From NCBI GenBank assembly GCA_028673005.1, contig CM054118.1, positions 87,662,964-87,726,963 of the forward strand: a DNA stretch of 64,000 nt. The letters run 5' to 3'. The position numbers and the translations under genes were made by a program. This document shows positions 42,901-53,954 of the stretch, piece by piece (positions within the stretch are counted from its first letter, which is position 1; every line of letters starts with the position of its first letter). The notes below the pieces were generated by a model. That model was not told the DNA's origin. It made no database searches and saw only the letters and a list, made by a program, of their open reading frames with translations. Source of the stretch: Tanypteryx hageni (lineage: Eukaryota; Arthropoda; Insecta; Odonata; Petaluridae).

Positions 42901-44090
42901 GGTATATCTTTTTTATAATTGAGTTAAATTGTTGTTGCAGCCATCATCATTTCGTTCCACTTCGTTATTAAGTGGACCTCATTTTCACAGACGTGTCATA
43001 GGTAATTGTAAGATAAATCAATCTTTGAACTATTTGTGACTGCTCGGTTAAACATGCAGATTTCTGATTGACTTCGCACCACCGCACTCATCACCACCAC
43101 GCTCTCTACCACTACCAACGACTGGATCATCATCATCTAATGTTAAAGCAATTATTTAAAAAAATCGGATGCGACAAGAGTAAATATTCATTTCTGTTTC
43201 ACAAATTTTTACCAAAAACTAATCAACTCTTGTCTCTTTAACGAAAATAACAAATATGAAATTTCGCGTCGACAAGATTAATTGTTTTTTAGTTCAAGCA
43301 CCCATAATATTTCTATCACATATGCACAAACACATACATACACATCATCGAGAAAATGGTCCAAACGTGAGCAAGGGACCTCAAAACGTTTTTTTCCGTT
43401 GAAATCTTGAAATAAACTTTTTTCATGAAAACAATACCTTCTCCTTGACTACGTATGGAGTAAGTAAAGAAGATTGGAAAGATGCACACATCATGCGTGC
43501 ATAGGTGCGAGGCAGAGGCGTTCTTTACGATTTATGTAATTATGCCAAAAAGAAAATATTAATGGCTTGGTATAATGTATACGAACTGAAACGCCAATAG
43601 TGATGGCCAGGAATTATCGATTATTTGATTCACCGATTAAATTCCTAATCAATTGTAATTAATAATACAATCGATTATTATTTAAAAATTGACACACTCG
43701 AATAGTTGAAATATAATCTATGTTCACGTAATACCTTCGTTGTAAATTACCCATTTCTTTTCACTTTCAAACGTTGTGTATATGTAAAGAAAATAGATTT
43801 ATTTGCGTTCATTTCTTCGTCGTAGATAATCCATTTCCCTTCATTATCCAACTGTTGCGTGCGCACGAAAAAATTAAACAACCTAGTGGTGCCCGCAGAA
43901 ACTTTGCGAAATGAGTCGGAAATCTGCATGTTTAACCGAGCAGTCACAGATAGTTCGGAGATTGATTTATCTTGTAATTACCTACGACACGTCTGTGAAA
44001 ATGAGGTTCACTTAATAACGAAGTGAAACGAAATGATGATGGCTGCAACAACAATTTAACTCAATGAATTATAAAAAAGATAATACCACA
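42901..44090. mobile_element. Long-TIR (foldback-like) element inserted next to LINE copy 3
   Basis: Arms of about 170 bp are inverted: 42,901-43,075 against 43,917-44,085. Shared words include GAGTTAAATTGTTGTTGCAG, CCATCATCATTTCGTT, CATTTTCACAGACGTGTC and GACTGCTCGGTTAAACATGC. The interior includes segments also found inverted at 10,555-10,930 and 47,100-47,600. A 66-residue minus ORF (43,747-43,947) has no recognised domain. No target duplication could be fixed, so the exact ends are approximate. Confidence 0.75.
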
Positions 44091-44099
44091 TTACAATCT

Positions 44100-45785
44100 C
44101 GTGCATTCCGTCAGTCAAACCGACTTCTTACGTCGGAATATACGTATAATGCTATCAAGTAGCAAGTAATGGAAGAAAAAACTCTGCAAGGGTATTTTTT
44201 TACTTTTTTAAACGCATACATCTCGACTGTTTTTGAGAATTGAGCCTTTTCACTTTCACGATTTCCGTTATGTAACATATACTTCGAAATTCGTATATCC
44301 ACTCGTACTTCTATTATTAGAAGTAATTACGCAGCGAGTTTTCTTCAGCCCTCGCCAAACAACTTCTCACTTGGACAAAAATACAATTCCATAGGCCTGC
44401 TTTCGCTATCATCACGATGCAAGAGTGACTGTTAAATAACAATGGCGAATTATAATAGTACGTTCGAAAGATCGCCCAAGACGCGGAATAACCTTTGTTA
44501 CCTCCGGTCGATACGCAAGAATAAGTCGTATTTTACACAATAAGAAACCCTGAAGACTGAGGTGGCGTCAGGACAGGAATAGGTACTACATAATCACCGA
44601 CTGACATAACATTCACGCAGATATGAAGTTTAAATTCAGTCTGCTGCGAAATCGACGCTGCTCAAATTGTTGGAATACTTTTGGAAATGAGTGTACATGA
44701 TACATTTAAAATTTTAATAATATTATTAATTCTCACAAATAGTTTGAGTATTTTTTAGTTTAGTTTCATAAGGATATAACTGAAAATTAAGTTTCTTTCA
44801 CTTTCTATAATAAAAAATAGATTAAAAAATAAAGCAATACCCATGAGCATGATTAAAATTAGTGCGTTTTTTTATTGTAATGTGGTTATACCGTCACGTA
44901 TTCTGTCACTAGATTCTCGTTTGTAAGTGGCATCAACGTGGAAGTGTACTGTCAAAATTTCATGTTTACATCATTTATAAATTCGGAAATGCCTATTTAA
45001 AAATAATTTAATTGACCCCTATACGAACCTGCATATTTTTCAGTACCCATATCTAAAGAAAACAAATGACAACTGTACATAAATCTGCACTCCGAGTTTC
45101 AGCTCTCTATCGTTTGCGGTTTCCTAACAATTTCAATTTAAGCAAGTGCACAGACAGACGCTTAGAAATAGAAAAAGAAACAATAATTGTTAAAATCATA
45201 ATTTATTTTTCTTTGAAATAATTTCGCTTTTTTATGGCTTTAATAGGTAAAATAAAAATTTATTTGGAAATATGAGTAACATTTTTCATTTCAATACCAA
45301 TGCAAAAAAGCCTATTGAAGAGAAGGGCCTTGAGTCGGCGACCAATGGGCGGAGTTAAACAAATAAACAATCCATGGATTTCCTTAAGAGGACGACTACT
45401 TTGGAGTCGATGAGCCCTACTATTTTTCGTAAATATTATTATATTGCTACGATAGTTATCTTGATCATCGATTGAATTCAAACTATCAGAGGAACTCGAT
45501 CGTACAATTTCATATATCCATTTCAATATCGGTTTCGAATTTTGATTTACGACATAGTAATTGAGAAAACGGTCACGTCTAAAAGAAGATTTAAATAAAT
45601 TATAAAAAATTTTAAAAAATCCGCAAACTTAATATATTTTGCGTTTAAGTATGAATGCGTGTGTGTGTGTGTTTGAATGTAGTCTGTTTGGTCCCTGTCG
45701 TTGTCGTGAGACGCATAAACCATGAGATATTTGTTTGAGATATCTAGTCCCTGGCGTGAAACAAATATCTTCCGTAAACTTGATA
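44100..45785. other. No gene recognised
   Basis: AT-rich sequence with a short GT microsatellite at about 45,658-45,672. The 88-residue minus ORF at 45,260-45,526 has no domain. Confidence 0.5.
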
Positions 45786-45910
45786 TACAGGGTGTTTTAT
45801 AAAGATCTGACCAATTACAAATGCATATATCTCCAATGCTAATTTAAAAGTAGTAACAAATGAGAGACCATTTAATAGACACAGGTATCAAGTTTTATTG
45901 CAACTGCAAG

Positions 45911-46912
45911 TTACAAGGGTTCCATATGCGCACCTTTGGTAACACGGCAAATATCCAGCCAGAATACAAACTCCTCCCAGGTCCTATGTAGCATACCCAC
46001 ATTCACTGATTCGATGGTTTTGCGAATGCGTTCCTTCAGACCATTAAGTGTTTTTGGTAGTGATGGAGTGTAGATACAATCATTGGCATACCCCCAGAAG
46101 AAGTTGGGTAAGATTTGGAGGCCAAGGAATTGGTCCCACTCGTCTGATGCTGGTAGCTAGTCATCAAGAGACAGTTGCACTGTCAGGTGGTAGTGGGCAA
46201 AGACGTGTGCAGGGGGACCCCCACTGGTGTACAGACATTTGTGGAATCTGCGATAACCACGCTACAAACTTGCTACGTTGCCTCTTGCTACGCTGCCACT
46301 TTCTGCGTTGAGTTATGAGAACTAAAAACGCTGTCAAAGTTTATAGTATTTGAATAGGACTTTTATTTAATCAATTGCTGGAAATTGGTTTTCGGTCTCG
46401 GACCCCTCCCTCCCCTGAAATAAATTTCTGGGTACGTGCATGGTAGTGGGAAGGGACACAATCTTGTTGAAATCTTAACCCCTGCGGAATGGCCTGTAGC
46501 AGCTGTGGCCATAACCAGTTCTCCAGCATATCCAGGTATGTGATCCCTGTAATGGTGTACTCGGCAAAGAAGAAGGGCGCATACACCTTTTGCTCTGACA
46601 GTGCACAGAACACATCTTCGGGGAAGCTCGCTCCAGCTGGATAGAAGTCCTCGGATTCTCTAGGGCCCAAATGCAACAGTTGTGCTTATTGACCATGCTG
46701 GACAGACGGAAAGTCGCTTCGTCACTAAAAACCAACTTTGGTCGCCCCGGTCCACCCTTCTTGCATAGGCAACCGCCCTCAGAAAGCATTCGATACCACT
46801 TCTTATTGAAGTTCTTAGATGGTGGATCCTTTATATACTTCGTTCGGTACCGGCTTTGCACGATAGTCACAGATTTGGTAGAGTCGTGCCAGAAACAACA
46901 CTGCACTTTTCT
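45911..46912 (-). pseudogene. Tc1-like (Tc3-type) transposase
   Basis: The N-terminal HTH is SVTIVQSRYRTKYIKDPPSK with WYRMLSEGGCLCK and GRP. The frame jumps straight to LVFSDEATFRLSSMVNKHN, so about 90 residues with the first catalytic Asp are missing. In further frames come FFFAEYTITGITYLDMLENW and LRFQQDCVPSHYH. After the insertion LTVQLSLDD, FFWGYANDCIYTPSLPKTL and LDICRVTKGAHMEPL complete the family's usual C-terminus. The second Asp is QQDCVPSH, where QQDGAPPH is usual. Stops and shifts show it is dead. Confidence 0.88.
46198..46440. mobile_element. 243-bp insertion with 10-bp target duplication
   Basis: TGGTAGTGGG occurs at 46,188-46,197 and again at 46,441-46,450, on either side of a segment that interrupts the Tc1 transposase between PSHYH and its continuation. 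A 10-bp direct repeat fits a short retroposon, but the insert has no poly(A) or tRNA-like head I can see. The plus-strand 87-residue ORF (46,048-46,311) is a shadow. Confidence 0.75.
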
Positions 46913-47099
46913 TGATGAGTAGCCATTTTGTTTAACTCGCAGATGCAGCGCTACTCTGCGGTATGAAGGAGAACTACTGTATCAGTGGGAAACTTGAAAC
47001 TTCCCTCTATCGTATGACGTTTAATTTGTTTCAACTTTTAAATTATCATTAGAGATATAAGCATTTGTAATCGGTCAGGTCTTTATTTTAACTCTTTAC

Positions 47100-47600
47100 T
47101 TCTAATTACTTACTCCATATACGTAGTACATATATGGGGAAGTATTGTTTTCATGAAAAAAATCGACTTCGAGATTTCAACGGAAATACACGTTTTGAGG
47201 TATCCTGAACACGTTTTGGCCATTTTATCGATGATGTGTGTGAGTGCGTGATAGCTTTATTGTGGGTGCTCTAACTCAAACACTACTAATCAGGTCAACG
47301 CGAAATTTTATATTTAACATTTATATATAAATCAGAAGAATTAATTAGTATTTGGTAAAGATCGGTCAACTGGAAGTGGGTGTTTACTCTTGTCACATCC
47401 GTTATTTTGAAATATTTGCTTTAATATTTGATAAATGTAAAATCAAAATAAAAGTTGTAGGAAATTTTATTGTCTACAACCTTTGTTTGAAACATTTTTC
47501 TATATAATGTATTTTTTAAGAGATATCTTATATTTTTAGCTGCCACCACCACGCCACCTACCGACGACTATTGTTAACAATTGACGCTGAGCTACGTCTT
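47100..47600. repeat. Partial inverted copy of the interior of the 42.9-44.1 kb element
   Basis: Matches, in reverse complement, 43,085-43,460: TGAAAAAAATCGACTTCGAG, CACGTTTTGAGGTATCC, CATTTTATCGATGATGTGTG, GTGGGTGCTCTAACTCAA, ACTCTTGTCACATCCG and CCACCACCACGCCACCTACC. Non-coding. Confidence 0.6.
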
Positions 47601-47830
47601 AGTAACGCTCCTTTTGCTTTTCATAATTTTTGGAGCTTTGTGGCTATATCCAATATCAGAAGGCTTTGGTTTGAGTTTGTTTCTGTTCTTTGTAAAGTCT
47701 AAAATTTTCTCGCAGTTTCTTAAAATATTTATTATTATGTAACCTATTTGGAATTTTTAGAAATATTACAGATATGGAGAAAGTCATGTGGTGGCCACAT
47801 CAGATTTTTTTTAGATTCGTACGGTTTAGG

Positions 47831-48123
47831 CAATGGTTACAACCTTGTGGGCGCGGCACCATTTCAAAGATAAACAGAATTTCGCAGCATCCCAGCTTTC
47901 AGGCAATGTTTTTATATTTCCACAAACGTGTATTACAACCTTTGGGCATCCATTTGTTGGTACCACACCATAATCAATATTTATTCGAGATAAAATTAAT
48001 GTCCTAGTCACCTGTAAACACATCCAAATTGTTGATTTATTTACAAAACTAATTTTATCGCGGCACCCCTAAAAATCAGTTGTGGCGTCTCAGTGTGCCG
48101 CAGCACCCAGGTTGGGACCCACT
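47831..48123. mobile_element. hAT-type MITE
   Basis: The left end CAATGGTTACAACCTTGTGG with GCGCGGCACC and the right end, reverse-complemented, AGTGGGTCCCAACCTGGGTG with CTGCGGCAC are imperfect TIRs. The 8-bp flanks are GGTTTAGG (47,823-47,830) and AGTTTAGG (48,124-48,131), a target duplication with one mismatch. Phrases like 'GGTTCCCAACC...CGCGGCACCCCTAAAA' are common in hAT MITEs. Non-coding. Confidence 0.7.
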
Positions 48124-48156
48124 AGTTTAGGAGTTGATTTTAAAGAATTTTTTTAA

Positions 48157-49408
48157 CTCTCCAGTACACGCGCCTATTTTTCTTCCCCCAGTGCACGCAG
48201 CGGGCCTGACAGACGCCTCATTATTTTTATGTGAAATTCCTAGATAATCAGGAAAATTAAGACAAAGTTGATTATTTTATAAAGATGTGTATTTGTAGTA
48301 AAATACTGAACAAAATAATAAGCATTACATTTGTTTTTCTATTAAAAATTGAATGTTTCTTATACAAACAACCTAAATGTTTTTCCTTCAGTTTAACACT
48401 TTAAAACATATTCACTTTGTTTTTTTAATTATCAGTGGAAATTACAGGATTAATCTTCGATATTTTTGCAAAAATGCCTACTTTTTCTGTTTCTGCCTAC
48501 TCAGTTTCCGCATCAACCACGTGAAGTCGTAAGTGGTCCTTTCGTCTGCGGGTCTGTCCCAATAATCTTACAAATTCTCCTCCTTATTTCATTAGGAATG
48601 GTGTTATGCAGTGATTTTCGTGTTAGGTGCTCATTTACTAAGGCAAGCGACAGTTCTCTTAAAAAAATCTCTTCTGGAATTTAGTTCTCGACCCTTATCA
48701 CCATGATAAATTACTCCCGCGCTTATAACTCCGCTATTAATCAGGCTGTAGAGTATGACCATCGGCCATCTCCCTGTGTTTCGTGCAACATTGTATTTTG
48801 CCCTCATTTTGTCAACAACATCGACGTTTTGTGTCTTTATAGAAAATAATTACTTCGGCTTTTTATTAATTTCCGGTGTCAACATCGATTTTTTCTTCAT
48901 GGTGCATAGTTGAAAGCAATAAAATACTTTTCGCCTTCTTACAAATGTACGCGACCTACGTGAAATTCTCTTGAAAGCCATACATTGATGATTTCTCTTC
49001 CCTGTTCCTCGTAGAAAGAAATTCGTGAGGAATTTGCCTCTTGTTTTTTCTTACAATGCCAATCAACGTTGTTTAACTTTATTATCTCCGAGAACACTAA
49101 TAAATGTTCCTAGTATGAATAAAACCATTAAATTTGCCTAACAACACTATGAAACTAATATATAACGAAAATAATTGGATCTAGGATTAGAGACGCGAGT
49201 GCACGCATGGGGTCTGTCAGACAGACCACCAAACAGTTTTTGACGTAAATACACAACAGCTCGAATGAGACTGATATTGCTGTATCGCAGCAAACAAGGG
49301 ATTATAGAATGGTACTAAGTCAACCAAAACAGTGATGCCAACACACATATTTTGCGGTTCGATATAATGCGGGCTTGGTCTCACAGATCAAGCGCGTGTA
49401 CTGGAGTG
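48157..49408 (-). mobile_element. piggyBac-type transposon 2 remnant
   Basis: TTAA at 48,153-48,156 and 49,409-49,412 flank CTCTCCAGTACACGCGCCT at the left and, reverse-complemented, CACTCCAGTACACGCGCTT at the right (19-bp TIR, two mismatches). Subterminal words CCAGTGCACGCAGCGGGCCT at the left and CCATGCGTGCACTCGCGTCT at the right are similar. The minus strand retains a decayed transposase C-terminal half. It differs in TIR from piggyBac 1 and so is a separate family. Confidence 0.88.
48440..49110 (-). pseudogene. piggyBac transposase C-terminal half, decayed
   Basis: The minus strand near 48,720-48,840 gives VDVVDKMRAKYNVARNTGRW followed by PMVILYSLINSGVISAG, the conserved catalytic block of piggyBac transposases (VD..D.M...Y...R.T.RWP). 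Upstream is QLCTMKKKSMLTPEINKKPK and downstream NSRRDFFKRT and a degraded Cys-rich end without its cysteines. Stops and frame changes are present, so no active enzyme. Confidence 0.85.
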
Positions 49409-49499
49409 TTAAATTTCTTTAACTGTAAATTTTCAAGTTTTCACCGCGGTCTCCTTTCTCTCGTATAAGAGGAGGTTTACAAAATATCTCTGCATGAGA

Positions 49500-49800
49500 A
49501 TGATACGAATTGCAATCGTCGTTGCAGGGCTAAGAAGGGGAGAGACGAGGAGGGAGGGAGAGAAAGAGAGTGGCGGCCCCGCTGTTGCTCGCCCTTCGCC
49601 ACGCCATCCCTGTGGAATGCCACGCGAGTGCAGCGCGACCAGCATGTGACCTGCCTCTCATCCACCCTCGCCCTTTGCTTTACATTCTGCCTCCTCTCCT
49701 CCCTCCCTCCTCTCTCCATCCCCCCTCTCTCCCTCGCTCCTCTCCCCCTCCTTCCTCTCCCCCTCCCTATACCCTCTTTCCCTCCGATCCCTTCGAACGA
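49500..49800. repeat. G/A then C/T low-complexity tracts
   Basis: 49,535-49,570 is G/A-rich (GGGGAGAGACGAGGAGGGAG) and 49,690-49,790 is C/T-rich. The tract sits directly upstream of the candidate host exon and could serve as 5' UTR or promoter-proximal DNA. Confidence 0.6.
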
Positions 49801-49841
49801 CCATCGCCGCCAATCGGATTGTACGGGACGCCGCTGCAGAG

Positions 49842-49927
49842 ATGGACTCGCACTCTGGCGGACCTTCCAGACAACGCTCGCTCAAGGACCGGCTCAGAGA
49901 GGGCATCACCGGCAGCTTCTCGTGGCA
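49842..49927 (+). CDS. Candidate host-gene coding exon (first exon or exon 3' part)
   Basis: From ATG at 49,842 the plus strand gives 28 codons plus two bases: MDSHSGGPSRQRSLKDRLRE followed by GITGSFSW. It ends at GGCA|GTGAGT, a consensus splice donor at 49,928. Third codon positions are almost all G or C, in contrast to the AT-rich surroundings. The context AGAG-ATG-G is acceptable for a start. The frame is also open upstream for at least 50 codons (including ANRIVRDAAAE), and CTGCAG just before the ATG could be a splice acceptor, so the exon may begin elsewhere. The basic, Ser/Gly-rich peptide looks like a protein N-terminus. I do not recognise the gene. The downstream exons are not found in this window. 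Confidence 0.5.
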
Positions 49928-51215
49928 GTGAGTGTTCTGTATATTTTTCGAAGCGCCTCGGCGATTCTTTCTTCTCGGTTCGTCTCGTCGGCGGCGCGGG
50001 ATTTTCGAATTCGTCAGTGACGACTTCAGGACGAGGTCGCGACCCATCTCTCCCCTGACTGACCCGAATTTGTCTTCAATTCTTTCATTCTTTGTAGTTG
50101 TTTTTATCCGACGACACTAGCGGCGAATCCTTGGAATATAATCGAAGTCCAATATTATTTAATTTTTGCAGCATTTTAGAAAAGGTAATACTTTTCTTCT
50201 CTGACTTTTTGAAACTGGCCAGCTTTCATTGCACTGCCTCTTAGATGCCCATTGCGCGTAGACAAGAGGGAATCAGCAGGTCGTAAAAAATATATATAAT
50301 CGAATTAAATTAAATACCTTGTTCGAGTCTCTTTATTTCTTCAACAGCGTTTCTCGAACTTTGTGACGCGAGAAAATCCCCGATAAACAAAAAAAATCAT
50401 ACCATTCCCTCCATTTCTGAAATGAAATAAATTCATAAATTCGATGAGGGATATATTTTTTATTATATCTTTTAGGTGTACTAGGTGATAATTAACCTAA
50501 TCTGAATATTCTCCATAAAATGCATACCTATTTTTAATAGGACTCACCTAATAAATGAGAATCATATTAAGTGTTGCATACTTTTTCTGAGAGAGGCTTA
50601 AGTTTATATGCTGGCCGTCCCAAGACTCGTTTGCCTTTTATCTTTGACCTATACTTACTTGGTTTCTATGGCAGCAACCGCAGAACAAACAAAAATACGT
50701 CGTAACAAACGGAATCGGTAAGTTAACGGCTATCTATCTCAGTTCAGGGTACTCGAGTTCATCACTCTTGAGAGGCCATCGTTGGAAACTTGATTTTAAC
50801 GAATTCCCCGAAGATATGCGGATAATGTCAACAGCTATGGTAGAATTAAGTCTCCTGTCATTGCGTGTTAGATTTTGCAATCCGAAACATGGTACGAAGA
50901 GTTTTTGATGGAACGGTACCTAACCGGCTTCGAAAAGCATGTCTCTTGCTTTAAAACTTCTTTTAACATCCGATTAAAAAGTAACGCGCTTTCTAACTTA
51001 ACCCCTTCAGACCTGGTGTGCACAATTGTGCACATGATATCAATTCCATTTTTCTATTAAATTAATGTACCGAATATAATTTCAAACACGTTATACTTAC
51101 ATGATTATGCGCATCTTCAATCCAAATCGAAGGGATTTGTGCAGCCATTTAGCGCTTACAAAGTTAACTATTTGGGAAAAAATGCAATATGGCTGCTGTC
51201 GCAAGATATATCTCA
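49928..51215 (+). other. No gene recognised; possible intron of the host exon
   Basis: AT-rich after about 50,120. Short ORFs at 49,932-50,120 and 50,875-51,060 have no domain. No acceptor plus coding exon was found. Confidence 0.35.
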
Positions 51216-51251
51216 GATCATCATCATCATGCTTCTGTCCGAAGACAGGTT

Positions 51252-51563
51252 TTAACTGAATCGCTGCCTCCATTTCTCTCTCTCCCTAGAAGCCTCTTTT
51301 ATACCTCTATAAGTATTATATCCCTGCTTTATATTATCTAATATTCCTATTCTTTTTCTCCCTCTTCCTCTTCTTCCACTAATTTTTCCTTCTAAGATCG
51401 TCCTTTGTAAACACTGTCTTCTTAATATGTGCCCTATCCAATTTGCTTTTCTTTTCCTGATTGTTTTTATTAGCGTCCTTTCTTCTCCCACCATTTCTAA
51501 TACTTCTTCGTTTCTCTTCCTCTCTGTCCATTTCACTTTCATCATTCTTCTCCATACCCACAT
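51252..51563 (-). pseudogene. RTE-like LINE C-terminal domain
   Basis: Contains WVWRRMMKVKWTERKRNEEV, RKRKANWIGHILRRQCLQRT and GKISGRRGRGRKR, a conserved C-terminal block seen in many insect LINE ORFs ('RRMLKI.WTDR..NEEVL', 'WIGHILRR', 'EGKI.G.RGRGR'). It is separated from the RT by a frameshift between about 51,560 and 51,600. Confidence 0.8.
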
Positions 51564-51587
51564 CTCAAAACTTTCTAAATATTTTTC

Positions 51588-52937
51588 CTACTTTCTCCTT
51601 ATCGTCCACGTCTCTGCACCATAAAGAGCTATGCTCCATATGTAGCATTTTGCTAATTTCTTCCTTGTTTCTAAATTTATTTTCTTGCTTGTGAGAAGCT
51701 CCTTCTTCTCGTTAAATGCTGCTTTTGCCATTGCAATCCTACTTCTGATGTCCTGTGTACTACTTCCATCCTGTGCTAAAATACTGCCGAGATATTTGAA
51801 ACTACTTACTTGTTCCAATTTTTGGCCATTTACCATTATATTTAATTCTTTATGTTCCTTTGAAACCACCATGACTTTCGTTTTTTCTGTATTGATCTTC
51901 ATTCCATATTGTTGGCCAACCTCAACTAGTCTGTCTGTCATCCTCTGAAGCTCTTTCTCGCCTTCTGCTATTAAGCCCTGATCATCTGCGTATTTAATGG
52001 TGGTAATACTTTCACCTCCTATCTTAAATCCTTTCTCTTCCATCAACGCTTCTTCTGTTATTGTTTCTGCATACATATTAAATATCGCTGGTGAAATAGG
52101 ACAACCCTGCCTCACTCCCCTCCCTATTGAAGTACTTTCTGTTTCTTCTCCTTCAACCCTGACTCTAATCTTTTGATCAAAGTAAAGGTTTTTAAGCAGT
52201 CTTTTATCTTTCCAATCTATTCCTATTTTGTTTAAAATACCCAGCATCTTATCCCATTTCACTCGGTCAAAAGCTTTCTCCCAATCTACAAAACAAAAAT
52301 ACATATCTTTATTGACTTCTAGCGCTCTTTCTATCATCATCCTCATACATCCTATAGCATCTCTAGTCCCCCTTCCTCTTCTAAAACCAAACTGATTATC
52401 TTGCAGCTCCTTTTCTATTTTACATTCAATTCTTTTGGTTATTATTCTGGTTAGAACTTTAGCTGTATGAGAAATTAAACTAATAGTTCTGTAATCCTTA
52501 CAACATTTTGCATTGTTCTTTTTCTCCAGTGGTACCATCACAACATCTAAAAAATCTTCAGGCCATACGCCAGTATCATATACTTGGTTAAAAAATTTTG
52601 TGAGTTGCTTAACTGCTTTAGACCCCAAAACCTTAAGAACGTCCACGGGTATATCATCACTCCCAACTGCCTTTCTTCTTTTCATGTCATCAATTGCTCT
52701 TTTAACTTCAGACTCGAGAATACTTGGTCCTAGCTGATCTTCTTCCACATCCTCTTCTTCATTTAATTCAATATTTCTTGGCTTTCCTTCTTTGTCATAC
52801 AGAACCTCAATGTATTCTTTCCAGACATTCTTTACATTGTCTGGCTCCGATACTATTTTACCACTTTTGTTCATGATTCCTTTACGTCCTATCTTTCTTG
52901 CTTTTTTCTTGAATAGTTCCCTTGCTTTGCTATACAT
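51588..52937 (-). pseudogene. RTE-like reverse transcriptase
   Basis: A 449-residue open frame. RT blocks: KAVGSDDIPVDVLKVLG (about 89-105), VMVPLEKKNNAKCCKDYRTI (about 133-152), NQFGFRRGRGTRDAI (about 181-195), YFCFVDWEKAFDRVKW (about 213-228, first catalytic Asp), GVRQGCPISPAIFNMY (about 274-289), IKYADDQGLIA (YADD about 316-319) and FKYLGSIL. The catalytic Asp residues are intact and the frame is long, so the copy is not very old. The frame actually opens upstream of the listed start, to 53,060. Role: target-primed reverse transcription. Confidence 0.88.
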
Positions 52938-53062
52938 GAGGTCTGTTCTACAAATTCTTTCACATTCGACAATCTCCTCGCATTTCTCATTTATCCACTG
53001 TTCTCCGGCTTTATCTGTTTCCCTTCTTAAAGCATTATTTAACTCCTTGTACTTTCTTTCAG

Positions 53063-53579
53063 CAGGAGTGCCACAATTGCAAAGTTCAACTTTTCGTTAA
53101 TTATAAATTTGGAAGGAATTGGCACAACCGATTTAACGAAATTTTGTATGAAGTAGGCGTGCATCATAAAATAACAAAATCAAGATGTTTAGTATAGATA
53201 TAGAAAGCAGGGCTGCCACAATACAAGCAATAACGAATATTCTTTTTACACGTATTTGTGTTGAGCTGTCCACATCAATTTTAACCAAATTTAATACTTA
53301 TATAATATACACTTATATACAAAATCATATTAGCATATTTAAACAGAATCAGCCAAACAGGGGTGCCACAATTACAAATTAAACTATTTCAGTAAATAAG
53401 GATCTGGAAGGAATTGGCTGAACAGATTTCAATTAAATTGTGAATATAAGATTTGCACACCATATCATAATGAAATCAAGATGTTTCAAGTGAAGCTAAG
53501 GAGCAGGGCTAAAAGTTAAATAATACTTCTTTCACACGTATTTCTAGAGAACTGACCTAATGGACTTGAACCAAATGTA

Positions 53580-53621
<42 letters not shown>

Positions 53622-53950
53622 TATAAACAAATAACCAAAATATTACATTTCAACCGGGTAGACTAAACAGGGCTACCATAACATTAAGGTTAGAATTTTT
53701 CTGTAACTATGAATTTTGAAGGTATACTGAACGGATTTAAAAGAAATTTCGATTGTAGGAGGAGTATAGAATGGGAAAATGAGATGAATATGTTTAGAAC
53801 TGATCCAAAAAGTAGGGCTACCACAATATAAGGAAAAATAATTTTCTGATTTCAAAGCAAATACATAAGTATACGATTATACTACGGCGAATTTGAGGAA
53901 AAGCACTTCTGTGACACGGGAAAGCTGTGTGCACCACTACTTGTTTATGT
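53063..53950 (+). repeat. Helitron-like dispersed repeat block, second copy
   Basis: The same block order as 9600-10,260: GGAGTGCCACAATTGCAAAG, GGAAGGAATTGGCACAACCG, AAAATCAAGATGTTTAG, GCAGGGCTGCCACAATACAA, then TAGAATTTTTCTGTAACTAT, and an end with GAAAAGCACTTCTGTGACAC and CACTACTTG. A (TA)n run is at 53,580-53,614. Lacks the hammerhead-bearing insert found in the first copy. Confidence 0.55.
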
Positions 53951-53954
53951 ATTA

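Larger units (their letters stand above)
45789..47100 (-). mobile_element. Tc1/mariner-superfamily element with broken transposase
   Basis: The left end TA-CAGGGTGTTTTATAAAG leads into GACCAATTACAAATGCATAT. The right end, reverse-complemented, reads GACCGATTACAAATGCTTAT followed by ATCTCTAATG and TAATTTAAAAGT, so the TIRs are long and imperfect and the outermost bases at the right have decayed. The transposase lies on the minus strand (45,911-46,912) and contains a 243-bp insertion (46,198-46,440). Confidence 0.85.
51218..53062 (-). mobile_element. RTE-like LINE, 5'-truncated
   Basis: Minus-strand reading begins inside the ORF at ERKYKELNNALRRETDKAGE (about 53,060), runs through an RT and a conserved C-terminus and ends in ATGATGATGATG at about 51,220-51,230. 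The endonuclease part is missing because of 5' truncation. A short tandem trinucleotide tail is a usual RTE-type end. It landed beside or in a Helitron-like repeat block that starts at 53,063. The RTE clade is inferred from the wording of the RT and tail. Confidence 0.8.

Noticed and set aside
46048..46311. 87-residue plus-strand ORF as a gene
   Set aside because: It lies opposite the Tc1-like transposase and across the inserted 243-bp segment.
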